Part shown: positions 45,568 through 56,371 of the stretch, piece after piece | Numbering within the stretch: the stretch's first letter is position 1 | Layout: the number at the start of each line of letters is the position of its first letter | Origin: Puccinellia tenuiflora | Taxonomy: Eukaryota > Streptophyta > Magnoliopsida > Poales > Poaceae | DNA length: 64,000 bases | Direction: 5' to 3' | Assembly: GCA_012064385.1 (NCBI GenBank) | Contig: QRDG01000529.1 | Span: 2,422,283 to 2,486,282 of the forward strand | Made by a program: the position numbers and the translations under genes | Notes under the pieces: model-generated | What the model saw: only the letters and a program-made list of their open reading frames with translations | What the model was told of the DNA's origin: nothing | Databases searched by the model: none

Positions 45568-46985
45568 GTCTGCTATTCTGTAACCAGTTCTATAATAGCT
45601 ATTCTGGTACCACTTATGAACTTCCCACTTCACATCTGTGAACTTCTTCCGGGCACGTAAGTGAACTTCCTCGCGGAGCACCAGATGCACGTGCTACGTC
45701 ATGTTTTTGACATCTTGATTTTTTTTGACCTGTTTGATTTTTGTACTCGAATCAATTTTGAACTTCCCTCATCATTGAAGTGAACTTCTATGGAAGATGT
45801 AAGTGAACTTCCTGACAGAGCACCAGACGCCATGGTTTTGACTTTGTTTGATTTTCGTAATGAATTTTTCACGAGTTGGCGGCAGACGAAGTTCACTTAC
45901 TAGGGGGTTCAGCGCCACAACACACAATCAGTAGCACCGAAAACATGGCACATACATCATGAACTTTTCCAAAGATAAAAAGTGAACTATTTTTATAAAC
46001 AAATTGAACTTCATTTTTGACACAAATAAACCTGATGCACTCCAAAAGTCCAAGCACATAAATAAGAAAATTACATATGAACTTCGGAGGATTTGTAAAT
46101 TGAACTTCAAAACATGCAAAAACTGCACTTCAATAGTGTTCATTTTTTTACTGAACTTCATGCGACTATTCCCTAAACCTTTCTTTTGAAAAACTATGAA
46201 CTTCAGAAGCAGCAAAAAGATTGCACCGAAGGACAATATTATAGAAGCAGCGAGCACCAAGACTATTCTAGAACCAGGTTCGAGCACCAGGGAGTCCACA
46301 CGCACAAGCACCAGCGAGCTCAATGGAGTCCAATCTGCCGAGCGCGGGTCCAAGCCAAGTTCAGAAGTCTGCACCAGCGGTGTTCAGATGTGGTGGCAAC
46401 GAAGTTCAGAAGAGGGGGAGAAAGCCACGCCGACGAGCTCGGGAGCAGGGGAAGCTGGCCGTCGTCGACGCGGTAGGAGGATCGGGGTAGCGTGATGGAA
46501 GGCGGTGGCGCGTCGAAGTGGGAGGCCTCGAAACAGAGGCTGGCCGGTGCGTTGGAGTCCGGTCGCATCGGGGACATGGAGGAGGAGCAGCAGGCGACGA
46601 AGGTCGGGGCGCTCCCGGGTGGCGGAGGTCGGGCGCTCCCGGGCGGCGCAGGACCGAGGTCGCGACCTTCCCGGGGAAGCGCAGGGCGGTGGTTGGGAGG
46701 CGGTTGTTGGGGCCCTCACGGGCTGCGCAGGACGGATCCCACAGGCGGCGGCGCACGGTGGTCTAGGGAGGATGGGGCCGCGACCTCCTACGCGCGTGGA
46801 CGAGGCGGGGCGGCGCGCTCGGGCGGAGGCGGGGCGGCGCACGACATAGCCAGCGCGGCGGCACGCCGTGGGGAGGTGGGGCGGCGCGCGAGAGAGGAGG
46901 TGGCCGGCGGCACGTGGCGCTGGGGAGGATGCTGATGGCGAGCAGCGCGGGGAGGTGGCCGGCAGATGCGCACGGGGAGGGTGGC
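45568..46985 (-). mobile_element. (TA)n-flanked element T4, inverted and truncated member of the GAAGTTCAC group
   Basis: It starts GTCTGCTATTCTGTAACC after a TA tract. An AT-rich body with GAACTTC words follows (the complement of GAAGTTC; 45618-46210), then a GC-rich block (46400-46985). That is the T1/T2 order read backwards, without the ~175-bp units. No second TIR is found; the right end is probably truncated near 46985. Confidence 0.55.
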
Positions 46986-47283
46986 GGGCCTAGGTGTTTT
47001 GGCCCTCGGGCCTCCACTTCTTCGCCTCCTTCGCTCATACGCCTTCTTCCTTCCAAAAAATGATCCCCGTAAATTTTCAGGTCATTTGGACGTCGTTTGG
47101 GTCCCTCGAACTCAAAAATATAGAAAATAGGGTTTTCTGACAGAGCAGGATTAATTCCAGAAAAATAGGGAAACTGTGAAATATTCCCAAAATCAATAGA
47201 AAACAATGATATAACCCTTATATGATGCAAATATGATTGAAATATAAGTAATATAATGCAAAGTTCATGTATGCAAATATGTT
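46986..47283. other. Unassigned sequence, possibly an LTR scrap
   Basis: About 300 bp with no frame. The stretch 47040-47190 resembles, on the minus strand, the mid-LTR sequence of Athila-like elements, but this is a weak impression. It joins an inverted Copia gag piece at about 47284. Confidence 0.3.
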
Positions 47284-47736
47284 GGTAGCACAAGCATCAT
47301 TGACATTAGGGATGGAAGAAGAAATCTTAGCAAGCTCTTCATTTAATTTAGCATTTTAATTTTTCGTGACCTTATATTTAGCAATGGCATGGTCACGTTC
47401 TTTAATGATTTTAGCAATTATATCATTATGAGACTCCTCGATAGATTCTAGTTTCTCCTCTAGAGAAGCACGAGTCTCTTGCTCTTCCACAAGAGCATCT
47501 TCTAATGATGCTTTCTCCATAGCATCATCTCTTTCGATCTTACCTTTTTCTTCAAGGCTTGCTTCCAAGGCCTCAATAGTTTCCCCACGCTCAATAAGAG
47601 TGCTCATGATTTCAAAGAGGTTAGCTTGGGCACTTTTATTGCTAGGAAGAGCTTTAAGAATCATTAGACCTTTATTTTGAAGCAAAGCATTAACCTTTTC
47701 CACATCATCTTCTTCATCATTATTATCATCATCATT
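47284..47736 (-). pseudogene. Inverted fragment of the Copia-like gag
   Basis: On the minus strand this encodes the same coiled-coil region as 4900-5290 (MILKALPSNKSAQANLFEIM and on to IAKIIKERDHAIAKYK), with an early stop near 47356. It is one fragment of a second copy of that family. Its upstream side is cut by the 5' LTR of Gypsy element B at 47737, which inserted into it. Confidence 0.85.
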
Positions 47737-48684
47737 TGTCGGGGGGCAGCCCCCGAGATGGGTCATTATGGTGAAATAAGCTTCGACTCGGAGTTGACCG
47801 AGTCAATGATAAACCGACATGCACATGGGTTTATTCGGGGTCAACCGGGTAAGGGCTTACCGACATATCCCTATGTCGGATCATGAGTACTATATGGCGG
47901 GATCTCCTTTGTTGTTCTTATGTGCAGGAGAGGAGAAACCGAGTTAGGAAATGTCTGGCATGCCTATGCCGGATCGGGAGGAATGAAGCTCTATCTCGGC
48001 GTTGGTCGTGGCATACGTCTTGTCCCTACAATCACGGGGCAGGGGGCCTGCCACTGGCAGGACAGGACGTGCTGCCAACTCCTTGACTCGGTGGTAGCAT
48101 GGGCAGTCAGACCTCCACGCTGCTGACCTATGTAGTACGGCGGAGCAGTGCACAGGAGTTGATGGATTGGACATGCCACGCAGGGGTGACGGAAGCAGTC
48201 AGAGACCCCGGCGTGGCCACAGTGCTGCCTACGCCAGCACAAACGTCAGCCCTAACTCTGTACATTGGTTTTCCCTATATAAGGAGCACCAGGGGCTCCT
48301 CTTAGAGGGACGATCCCCAGACGCATACCCAGAGGCTGGACAAACACTTGGTCGTTCCTTGAGAGCTAGCAGGAGAGCCACATAGCCTTTCCGAGACTCG
48401 GTAGAAAGCTCCGAGACTCGGTAGAGAGCCCAAAGCTCTTAGTTCTTTCCCACACAGCTCAAGGAGCAGCTTGTAACTCAGTTGTAACCCACATATATAG
48501 ATCAGACAAGCAAGAGTAGGGGTGTTATCTCCTCATGAGAGCCCCGAACCTGGGTAAAACCGTGTGGGTGTGTGTGTGTGTTCGAGTGTGTACGTCTTCA
48601 TGTGCAAGCCCTCCCCGGTACCTCCAGCGTCCAATCGGCCCCACCTTAAGCCTATATGGCATCTGTCCGTGCACCACCACGACA
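47737..48684 (+). repeat. 5' LTR of Gypsy element B
   Basis: 948 bp with TGTCG/CGACA ends. The TATA box TATATAAG at 48276-48283 is followed by a short hairpin (GGAGCACCAGGGGCTCC), the likely start of R. Confidence 0.82.
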
Positions 48685-48703
48685 GTTGGCGCCCACCGTG
48701 GGG
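48685..48703 (+). other. Primer binding site of Gypsy element B
   Basis: GTTGGCGCCCACCGTGGGG directly follows the LTR. TGGCGCCCACCGTGGGG is a common primer site in grass Tat-type Gypsy elements. Confidence 0.78.
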
Positions 48704-49009
48704 TCAGCAGCGGCGCTGGCTGGTGTGTTCATCCGGACGGGTTCCTTCATCGCGTCGGGTGAGCACGTTCTCTGTGGCCTTGTCCACAGGTTCGGCTCGC
48801 TCAACGTCGTCAGCAACAACGCCGGCTGTTTCGGCAGCAGGCCGCTTCCTCGAAACAGGTGCCTCATCGAGTTCGGCTCCCTCACCGTCTACGTCGCCAC
48901 CGAGGTTCCCTGCCAGTTTCCCGAAAGGGTGCAGGTTGCTGCGGATCCCCCCGCTGTTTGCGCAGCTCGCGGCCGACGTATCGCCCGCCCCGCTAGCTGT
49001 GCAGAGGTC

Positions 49010-50997
49010 ATGATGACCGCCCCGGTTGCTGGTGCCGGGGTGGCCGAGGTCAGCACCAGATCTGCCAGGATGGGACGCCCACCGCTGGAGAGGCCGGAGA
49101 ATCGTCAGGAGTAGGCCGGTACATCTGCTGTGCCGGTAGCACCAAGTCCTCTGCAGGACGTGATTGAAAAGTTGGCAACCCCAGTGGATCCAAATGCAGA
49201 TGTTGTGCTAACTCAGGCGGAGTTGGAACAGCAGCGCCAGAAGATACTCTGGGAGGCCCAGGAGGTGGCCCGAGTCAGACAGGATTTCGACATCTCTCTC
49301 CGTGAGTACAACATTGCTCATGGTTTTACGCCGGTAGCCAACCCGGTTAGTCGCATAAATGAGGTACGTGCTAGAGGTAGAGACCTCAATGCCAAGATAG
49401 CTAGAGATGGTAGAGCCAGATCTAGTAGAACTGCTAGTCATGTGTCAGCGGGCCGGCTGAAATACAGTACCCCGGGCAAGAACCTTAGAGCTGCAGAGGC
49501 TGCCATACCAGAGTTACCTAATTTATCCGGTGAAGCTCGTAGTAGGCAGCAGGACCGAGTGAATGAGTTGGTAGCTGTAGCCAACCGTCAAAATGAGGCA
49601 TTCCGGAATGCAAACCCGGATGCAGGTGGGTCCCGGTACCTCTACTCAAATGGTGGTGCCGGGGCGATGTCCAAGGGACAGGCCTCTTCGCCACATGTCG
49701 GCGGAAGCCGTGGCCAGAGTGTAAACTCTGGTAAGAACAAACAGCTGCAGGCGTATGATCCGGTATATGCCGGAAAGCAGAAAGTTGCCCAAGGCCAACT
49801 CGGTCAGGGAGCCCTAGGACCCGTTCAGGGCAGACATGAAGCCAACCGGGTCAACCCGGCAAATCCGGGTCAGCCACCTCGGTATCCGATACCCAATCCA
49901 CCTCGGCAACAACCGGGTGCCGGGTACGCCGAGCAGGCCGCTGACCGATATGACGATGGTTACTCGGCCATGGAGCGGGCCGGGTACACAAGATTCAGAG
50001 AGCTGGCGACCGAGGGTGCACTCGGCGCTAGGCTGGGAGCTCGCCAGTTACCGGCTCACGACGTACGCAACAAGCTTGACAGAATCTATCTGTCTGAAAT
50101 GCTGGAGGAGCAAGGCCCACCGGGTCCTGCATCTTTTGGACCCCGGATCATGAAACAGCCACCGGTGCCGAATTTCCAGCTCCCCCGGGGTGCCAAGACC
50201 TATGACGGCAGCACCAAGCCGGAGGACTGGCTGACAGATTATGTCACAGCGGTGCATATCGCTGGTGGCAGTCGCCGATGGGCTGTGCGGTATGTACCGC
50301 AGATGCTAGAGGGACCAGCCCGAATCTGGCTGAACAATCTGGAGGAGAACAACATTGATTGCTGGCTCGACTTCTCCGAGGCTTTCATCAGCAACTTCTC
50401 CAGCACCTACAAGAGGCCGAATCGACCTCAGCAGCTGTCCATGTGTTGGCAGAGAGAATAAGAAACCGACCGAGAGTATCTGACCCGGTGGAGCACAATT
50501 CGGAACTCCTGTGAAGGGATGATTGAGTCACAAGCCATTGCGTGGTTTGCGCAAGGATGCCGACATGGCTCCATGCTTTGGCAGAGACTCCAGAGGGAGA
50601 TGCCGGCCACCTTGGCCGAGACAATGGCAGTAGCAGACAGCTATGCACTGGGTGATCCGACACAGCCTTTGCTGACACAGGTTGATGTGGGCAGGAGGTA
50701 CCCTGCTCAAGACCGAGACTGGTCAGGTCGGCGAAGTGATCGCCCGGACAACCGAAACAAGAGAAGAGATGACAGGCCGGATTATCGGTATGGTTCGGAT
50801 CAGGTCGCAGCTGTCGACCAAGATCAAGTTGATGCCGGCAGCAGCCAGCGTCAGAAGAATGATGGTCCCTCTTGGGGCCAGAACTCGGAAGGGAAAAGGC
50901 CGTGGAACGGCGAGAGGAAGCCGTGGAACGGCGAAAAGAAACCATGGAATGCAACAAGAAGCAGTGGGATGATTAGGAGAGGTTCACCTATGAGAAA
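49010..50997 (+). pseudogene. Gag of Gypsy element B, several lesions
   Basis: From ATG 49010 the frame meets TAG at 49112-49114, then is open to TAA at 50459-50461, and continues in the same frame beyond it (REYLTRWSTIRNSCEGM). The capsid-like region lies at about 50170-50640 (WLTDYVTAVHIAGG, WLDFSEAFISNF). Near 50970 homology moves to the frame of protease, where a TAG at 50974-50976 precedes ERFTYEKMLDGPC. With three stops and one frameshift this gag is dead. The region 50870-50960 repeats a KPWNGE phrase three times. Confidence 0.82.
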
Positions 50998-52092
50998 ATG
51001 CTGGATGGCCCCTGCTGCTATCACACCAGGCACCCCAGCAGACCGGCTCAACATTCGACCCGGGACTGCGATTGGCACAAGCGCAAGCCAGCAACTGCTG
51101 GTCCGGCCTCCAGACCTGCGCCTCTCACGGGTGCAAACACTCAGCCTCTGAACACTCAGCCGAGGCAGGAGGATGTCAACCAAGTGGCCAACAACAACAA
51201 CAACAACAACAACTACAACCGCAACAACAACGCCAGCCCGAGTCGGCAGAACGAGTACAGAGAACCGCATCAGAGTTACATGGTCTTTGTGACCGAGCCA
51301 ACTGATAAGCAGAGCCAACACCGGCGTGCGATGGAGGTGAACGCGGTTATGCCGGCCGTGCCCAAATTTATGTACTGGTCCGAGGATCAGATCAGTTGGA
51401 GTATCAAGGACCATCCCAAGGTCATGCCAAATCCCAGAGGTTATGCTCTAGTGTTGGATCCGACATTCGTCGGGCCCAGCATCAATGTCAGGTTTACCCG
51501 GGTTCTTGTTGACAACGGGAGCAGCATCAACATTATGTACCGAGACACCATGGTTAAACTCGGCATAACCGAGAATATGATGCAGCCAAGCAGAACTACC
51601 TTTCATGGTATCGTGCCGGGTGTCTCGCATGCGCCTATGGGCACAGTCTGGGTAGATGTCGCATTTGGCGACAAGAGCAATTGCAGAACTGAGAGTCTGC
51701 TGTTTGAGGTTGTGGACCTCGAAAGCCCGTATCATGCATTACTCGGTAGGCCAGCACTCGCCAAGTTCATGGCGTCCACTCATGTGGCTTACCTGAAGAT
51801 GAAACTTCCGGGACCAAATGGTGTCATCACCATCTCGGGAGACTATAAGCGTTCAATGGAGTGTGCCTCGGCCGGGTCTTGTCTTGCCGAGTCTTTGGTG
51901 ATTGCTGCGGAGAAGAAGAGAATTCTTGAGGTGGTGGCTCTGGCCCAATCTGCTCAACTCGGTATTCCGAGTCCGGCCAACCCGCAGCAAACCGCAACCT
52001 TCCAGGCGGCGAAGGAGTCCAAGAAAGTTGGAGTTGATGAGTCTAACCCGGACCACACTGTCATCATCGGTGCCGGGTTGGACAGCAAATAG
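50998..52092 (+). pseudogene. Protease region of Gypsy element B
   Basis: Open for 364 codons. An Asn-rich run (51193-51220) precedes an aspartic protease with VLVDNGSSINIMY near 51505-51540. A conserved block (ALLGRPALAKFMAS) follows near 51740. It ends at TAG 52090-52092, at the same place and with the same AAATAGGAAAGCG context as element A. Confidence 0.82.
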
Positions 52093-53850
52093 GAAAGCGA
52101 GCTCATCCACTTCCTCCGTGAGAATCGGGATATCTTTGCATGGTCCAGTCAGGACTTGCCGGGTGTTCCGAGGGAGTTGGCTGAGCACTCTCTACATGTC
52201 AGGCCAGATGCTAGGCCAGTGAAGCAACCGACTCGGCGTCTTGCCGAAGGAAGAAGGAAAGCTGTGGGTGACGAGTTAGCCAAATTACTCGCAGTAAATG
52301 CCGTCGTAGAAGTGAAATACCCGGACTGGTTGGCTAACCCGGTCCTGGTAGAAAAGAAGAAAGATGATCCGAATGCAGCCACTGTCTGGCGCATGTGTGT
52401 TGACTACACACACCTGAACAAGGCATGTCCTAAAGATCCATTCCCGCTGCCCCGGATCGATCAAGTGATCGACTCTACGGCTGGGTGTGAACTACTCTCG
52501 TTTGTAGACGCGTACTCTGGTTTTTACCAGATACCGCTGAATCCTGATGATCAAATAAAGACTGCCTTTATCACCCCGTACGGGGCTTATTGCTATCGTG
52601 TTATGTGTTTCGGTTTGAGAAATGCTGGCGCTACTTATCAGCGTTGTATACAAAAATGTCTGCATGACCAGATAGGCAAAAATGTGCAGGTGTATGTCGA
52701 CGACATAGTCATTAAAACTAAAGAAAAACATACTCTGCTGGATGATCTCAAAGAGACATTCGCAAACCTGCGGAAATTCCGACTTAAGCTTAATCCGGAT
52801 ATATGCACATTCGGCGTACCAGCAGGAAAGTTACTCGGTTTCCTCATGTCTAGCCGAGGTATCGAGGCAAACCCGACTAAGATCCGGGCGATAGAAAATA
52901 TGAAATTGCTGAGATGCCTCCGAGATGTCCAGAAATTCACCGGATGTCTGGCTTCTCTGAGTCGTTTTCTAGGTCGGTTGGGAGAAAAGGCCTTGCCCTT
53001 ATACCAACTGATGAAAAAACCGGACAGGTTTAGCTGGACCCCGCAAGCGGATGCGGCGTTTCATGAAATGAAAATGATGTTGGCTACTGCGCCGATACTG
53101 GCTTCGCCGTTACCAAGAGAGCCCATGTTGCTCTACATTGCGGCCAATAACCGAGTTGTTAGTGTCGTAGTGGTGGTGGAGCGAGAGGAAGAAGGAGCTA
53201 CCGTGCAGAGGCCGGTGTATTATTTGAGTGAGGTGCTCTCCGCATCGAAACAAAATTACCCTCACTATCAGAAAATGACTTATGGTGTCTACATGGCGGC
53301 CAAAAAACTAAAGCATTACTTCCAGGAGCATCCCATAACTGTTGTAAGTGCGGCCCCTGTGTCGGAAATCCTTGGTAACAAGGATGCCAGTGGCCGAGTC
53401 GCCAAATGGGCTATTGAGCTTGCGGCTTATGCGCCGTAGTATGCAAGAAGAGATACCATCAAATCTCAAGCAGTGGCCGAGTTCCTTGTGGACTGGGCCG
53501 AGATGGAGTATGAACCGTCCCTACCGGACTCCAATTACTGGAGAATGCATTTTGACGGGTCCAAAGTAAAGGAGGGCCTGGGAGCCGGGGTAGTTCTCAC
53601 CTCGCCAAAGCGAGATCAGCTGAAATATGTGTTGCAAGTCCACTTCGCGGCATCTAACAATGTCGCCGAGTATGAAGCGCTGATTCATGGACTCAAGGTG
53701 GCCAAGGAAATCGGGATTCGCTGGATCATCTGTTATGGTGACTCGGACCTGGTGATTCAGCAAACATCAGGCAACTGGGATGCCCTGGATGCCAAAATGG
53801 CGGCATACCGGTTCCATGTCCAGAAATTTCGGGATTCTTTGACGGGTGCA
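52093..53850 (+). pseudogene. RT and RNase H of Gypsy element B
   Basis: In frame with protease after its TAG. RT carries FVDAYSGFYQI and the catalytic YVDDIVIKT (52692 onward). An in-frame TAG at 53437-53439 replaces a sense codon between RT and RNase H. RNase H starts at MHFDGSKVKEGLGAG (53545) and has AEYEAL and YGDSDL. At about 53840-53855 homology moves to the next frame. The enzyme would copy element RNA into DNA; this copy has one stop and one frameshift. Confidence 0.85.
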
Positions 53851-55547
53851 AGTTCACTCACATTCGGCGGACAGATAATGAAAGTGCAGACATGTTGTCC
53901 AAGATTGGGTCATATCAGCAAGCCATTCCGCCCGGAGTATCACTGGAGCATCTTCGCAAGCCATCAATCAAGCCTTCACCCGAGTCAGATTCAATATTTA
54001 TCCCGGGTAATCCGGAACCCGACGTCGTCCCGATGGATGTGGATGTCGGGGGCAAGCAACAGGACTCGGGGACTGCTGCACAGGACCCGGGGACTTCCAT
54101 GGATGTCAAGTACATTGAGCAAGACTTGGCAACCACGCTGGAAAATTGGAAAGCAGCTTGGCGGAACTCGGGGACTCCTTGGGAGGACTCGGGGACTCAC
54201 CAGCCTATGACGGGCGCGGTGATGTCGGTTGATGCAATGGAAATCGACGAGCCTGTACTCGGCACTCGCCCTGTACCGGCATGGGCTCAACCCATCATGA
54301 CGTTCATGTTGGATGGCACCTTACCGAGTGATGAGGTCTCGGCCAGACAAATCCAAAGGCGATCCAAATCCTTCACAATCATCAATCGTGAGCTGTACAA
54401 GAGAAGTGTGACCACTGTGCTTCAATGCTGTGTCGAACCAGAGGAGGGAGAAAAGATCCTCCGAGATATTCATCAGGGAGAGTGCGGTCATCACGCTTCT
54501 TCCCGAGCTATAGTGGCTAAAGCATTCCGATATGGGTTCTACTGGCCCAGTGCTTTGCAGCAAGCAGAGGACATTGTCCGGAAATGTGAAGGATGTCAGA
54601 GGTTTGCACACAAAATTCATATGCCGGCATCAGCTCTCAAAACTATTCCCATCACTTGGCCATTTGCAGTGTGGTGTCTAGATATGGTGGGACCATTTAA
54701 ACCAGCCCGAGGTAACATGACTCACATACTGGTGATGGTGGACAAGTTCACCAAGTGGATCGAGGTGAAACCAATTAGAAAGTGCGACGGCCGCACAGCC
54801 GTGTCATTCTTGAAGGATATTATCCTGAGGTATGGTCACCCGCATAGCATTATCACGGATAATGGCACCAATTTCGCCGAGGGAGCCTTTGCTCGGTTTT
54901 GCCAGGAAAAGAGAATCCGGCTAGACTTAGCATCGGTTGCACATCCGCAGTCCAATGGACAAGTGGAAAGATCAAATGCCCTAGTCTTATCCGGCATCAA
55001 ACCTCGGTTGATTGAGCCACTGTTGCATGCCCCGGGTTGCTGGCTGGATGAGATTCCGGCAGTGCTGTGGAGTCTAAGGACTACACCGAATCGTTCCACT
55101 GGCTACAAGCCATTCTTCCTGGTCTACGGAGCAGAGGCAGTTCTGCCAACCGACATAGAGCATGACTCGCCAAGAGTCGCATTGTATACCGAGTCAGAGG
55201 CAAAGGAAGCCCGGGAAAATGATGTCGATTTGCTCGAGGAAGCACGAGAATTGGCATTGTCCAAGTCGGCAATATATCAGCAAAATCTCCGACGCTATCA
55301 TAGCCGGAAAGTAAATCCTCGCAAGTTCCGAGAAGGGGACCTGGTCCTTAGGCTGGTGCAGCGCACCGCCGGAATGCACAAGCTGTCACCTCCCTGGGAG
55401 GGGCCATTTATTGTGAGCAAGGCTTTGAACAACGATGCGTATTATCTTATTGATGCTCAGGCACAGGTGAAGAACAGGATGGATAGATCCGGAGAGGAGA
55501 CCAAACGACCTTGGAATGTAGCTCTTCTTCGCCCTTTTTACTCTTAA
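53851..55547 (+). pseudogene. RNase H end and integrase of Gypsy element B
   Basis: Open from before 53892 to TAA 55545-55547. A linker with repeated CTCGGGGACT words (54060-54200) separates the RNase H end from integrase. The HHCC domain is intact (HQGECGHHASS ... GFYWPSALQQAEDIVRKCEGC), as are the core D,D,E sites (LDMVGPF, ITDNGTNF, NGQVERSN). The protein ends NVALLRPFYS. Integrase itself shows no stop, unlike element A. Confidence 0.87.
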
Positions 55548-55665
55548 GGACTCACTGTATGTATCTCGAAACCTTGAAATGAAATGTCGGCACCCCGAAT
55601 TGAAACTCGGGGACTGCCTTGCTATAAATTTTGTGTTGTATGCATGTTTATCTCTGTTTCCTGTG

Positions 55666-56232
55666 TGTCGGATGGCTTAAAAAATCGTGCTTCCATGTTT
55701 GCAAGTATTGTATGCTATGTTTTTGTGATTTTGTGACCCGAATGCCAAAGAAACCATAAATGGTAGGCAAGGGCAGAGATTACAAGGGATAGTAAACAAG
55801 AAAACAGACTCGGGGACTCGGTCCAAGAGCGATTCGGTTTTCTTTCGTTGTCCTTTTGTTTTATGTCGGATGGCTCTAGACCAGGTCTCAAAGTTTTGAG
55901 TATTGTATGCTATGTTTTTGTGATTTTGTGACCCGAATGCCAAAAAACCCACGAAAGGTAGGCAAGGGAAGAGATTGCAAGGTGTAGTACACAAGAAAAC
56001 AAACTCGGGGACTCAGCCCAAGTGCGATTCGGCACAAGTTGTTTCGTTCCTAACTTTTATGTCGGATGATTGTGAGCTTTGACTCAAAGTTTCTTAGTAT
56101 TGTATGCCGTATCTCGGTAATCTTGTGACTCGACTGTCAAGAAACCGAGAAAGGTAGACAAGAGCAGAGGTTGCAAAGTATGGTAAACAAGAAAATAAAC
56201 TCGGGGACTCGGTTCAGAATGATCCGGCATAA
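55666..56232 (+). repeat. Three-copy tandem repeat, ~197-bp unit
   Basis: Copies start TGTCGGATG at 55666, 55864 and 56060. Each includes AGTATTGTATGC, GTGACCCGAATGCC or a variant, and an ACTCGGGGACT word. It lies between the convergent pol and antisense gene of element B, where a transcript end would be expected. Confidence 0.85.
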
Positions 56233-56371
56233 TAAATTAACCGTGCTAAAATTGTGCAAAGTAAAGAACCAAGTGCCAGAGCATAAAAAGCTAAAGGTTT
56301 ATATTACATTTGCACCCGGCATTCCGGGGATTTGATGGTTTCAGTTTTTGCTGAGTCTAGGCAGCAGAGCA

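Noticed and set aside
46384..46935. Overlapping GC-rich frames on both strands in T4
   Set aside because: They are low-complexity and lack counterparts in T1 or T2; they reflect the GC-rich block common to these elements.
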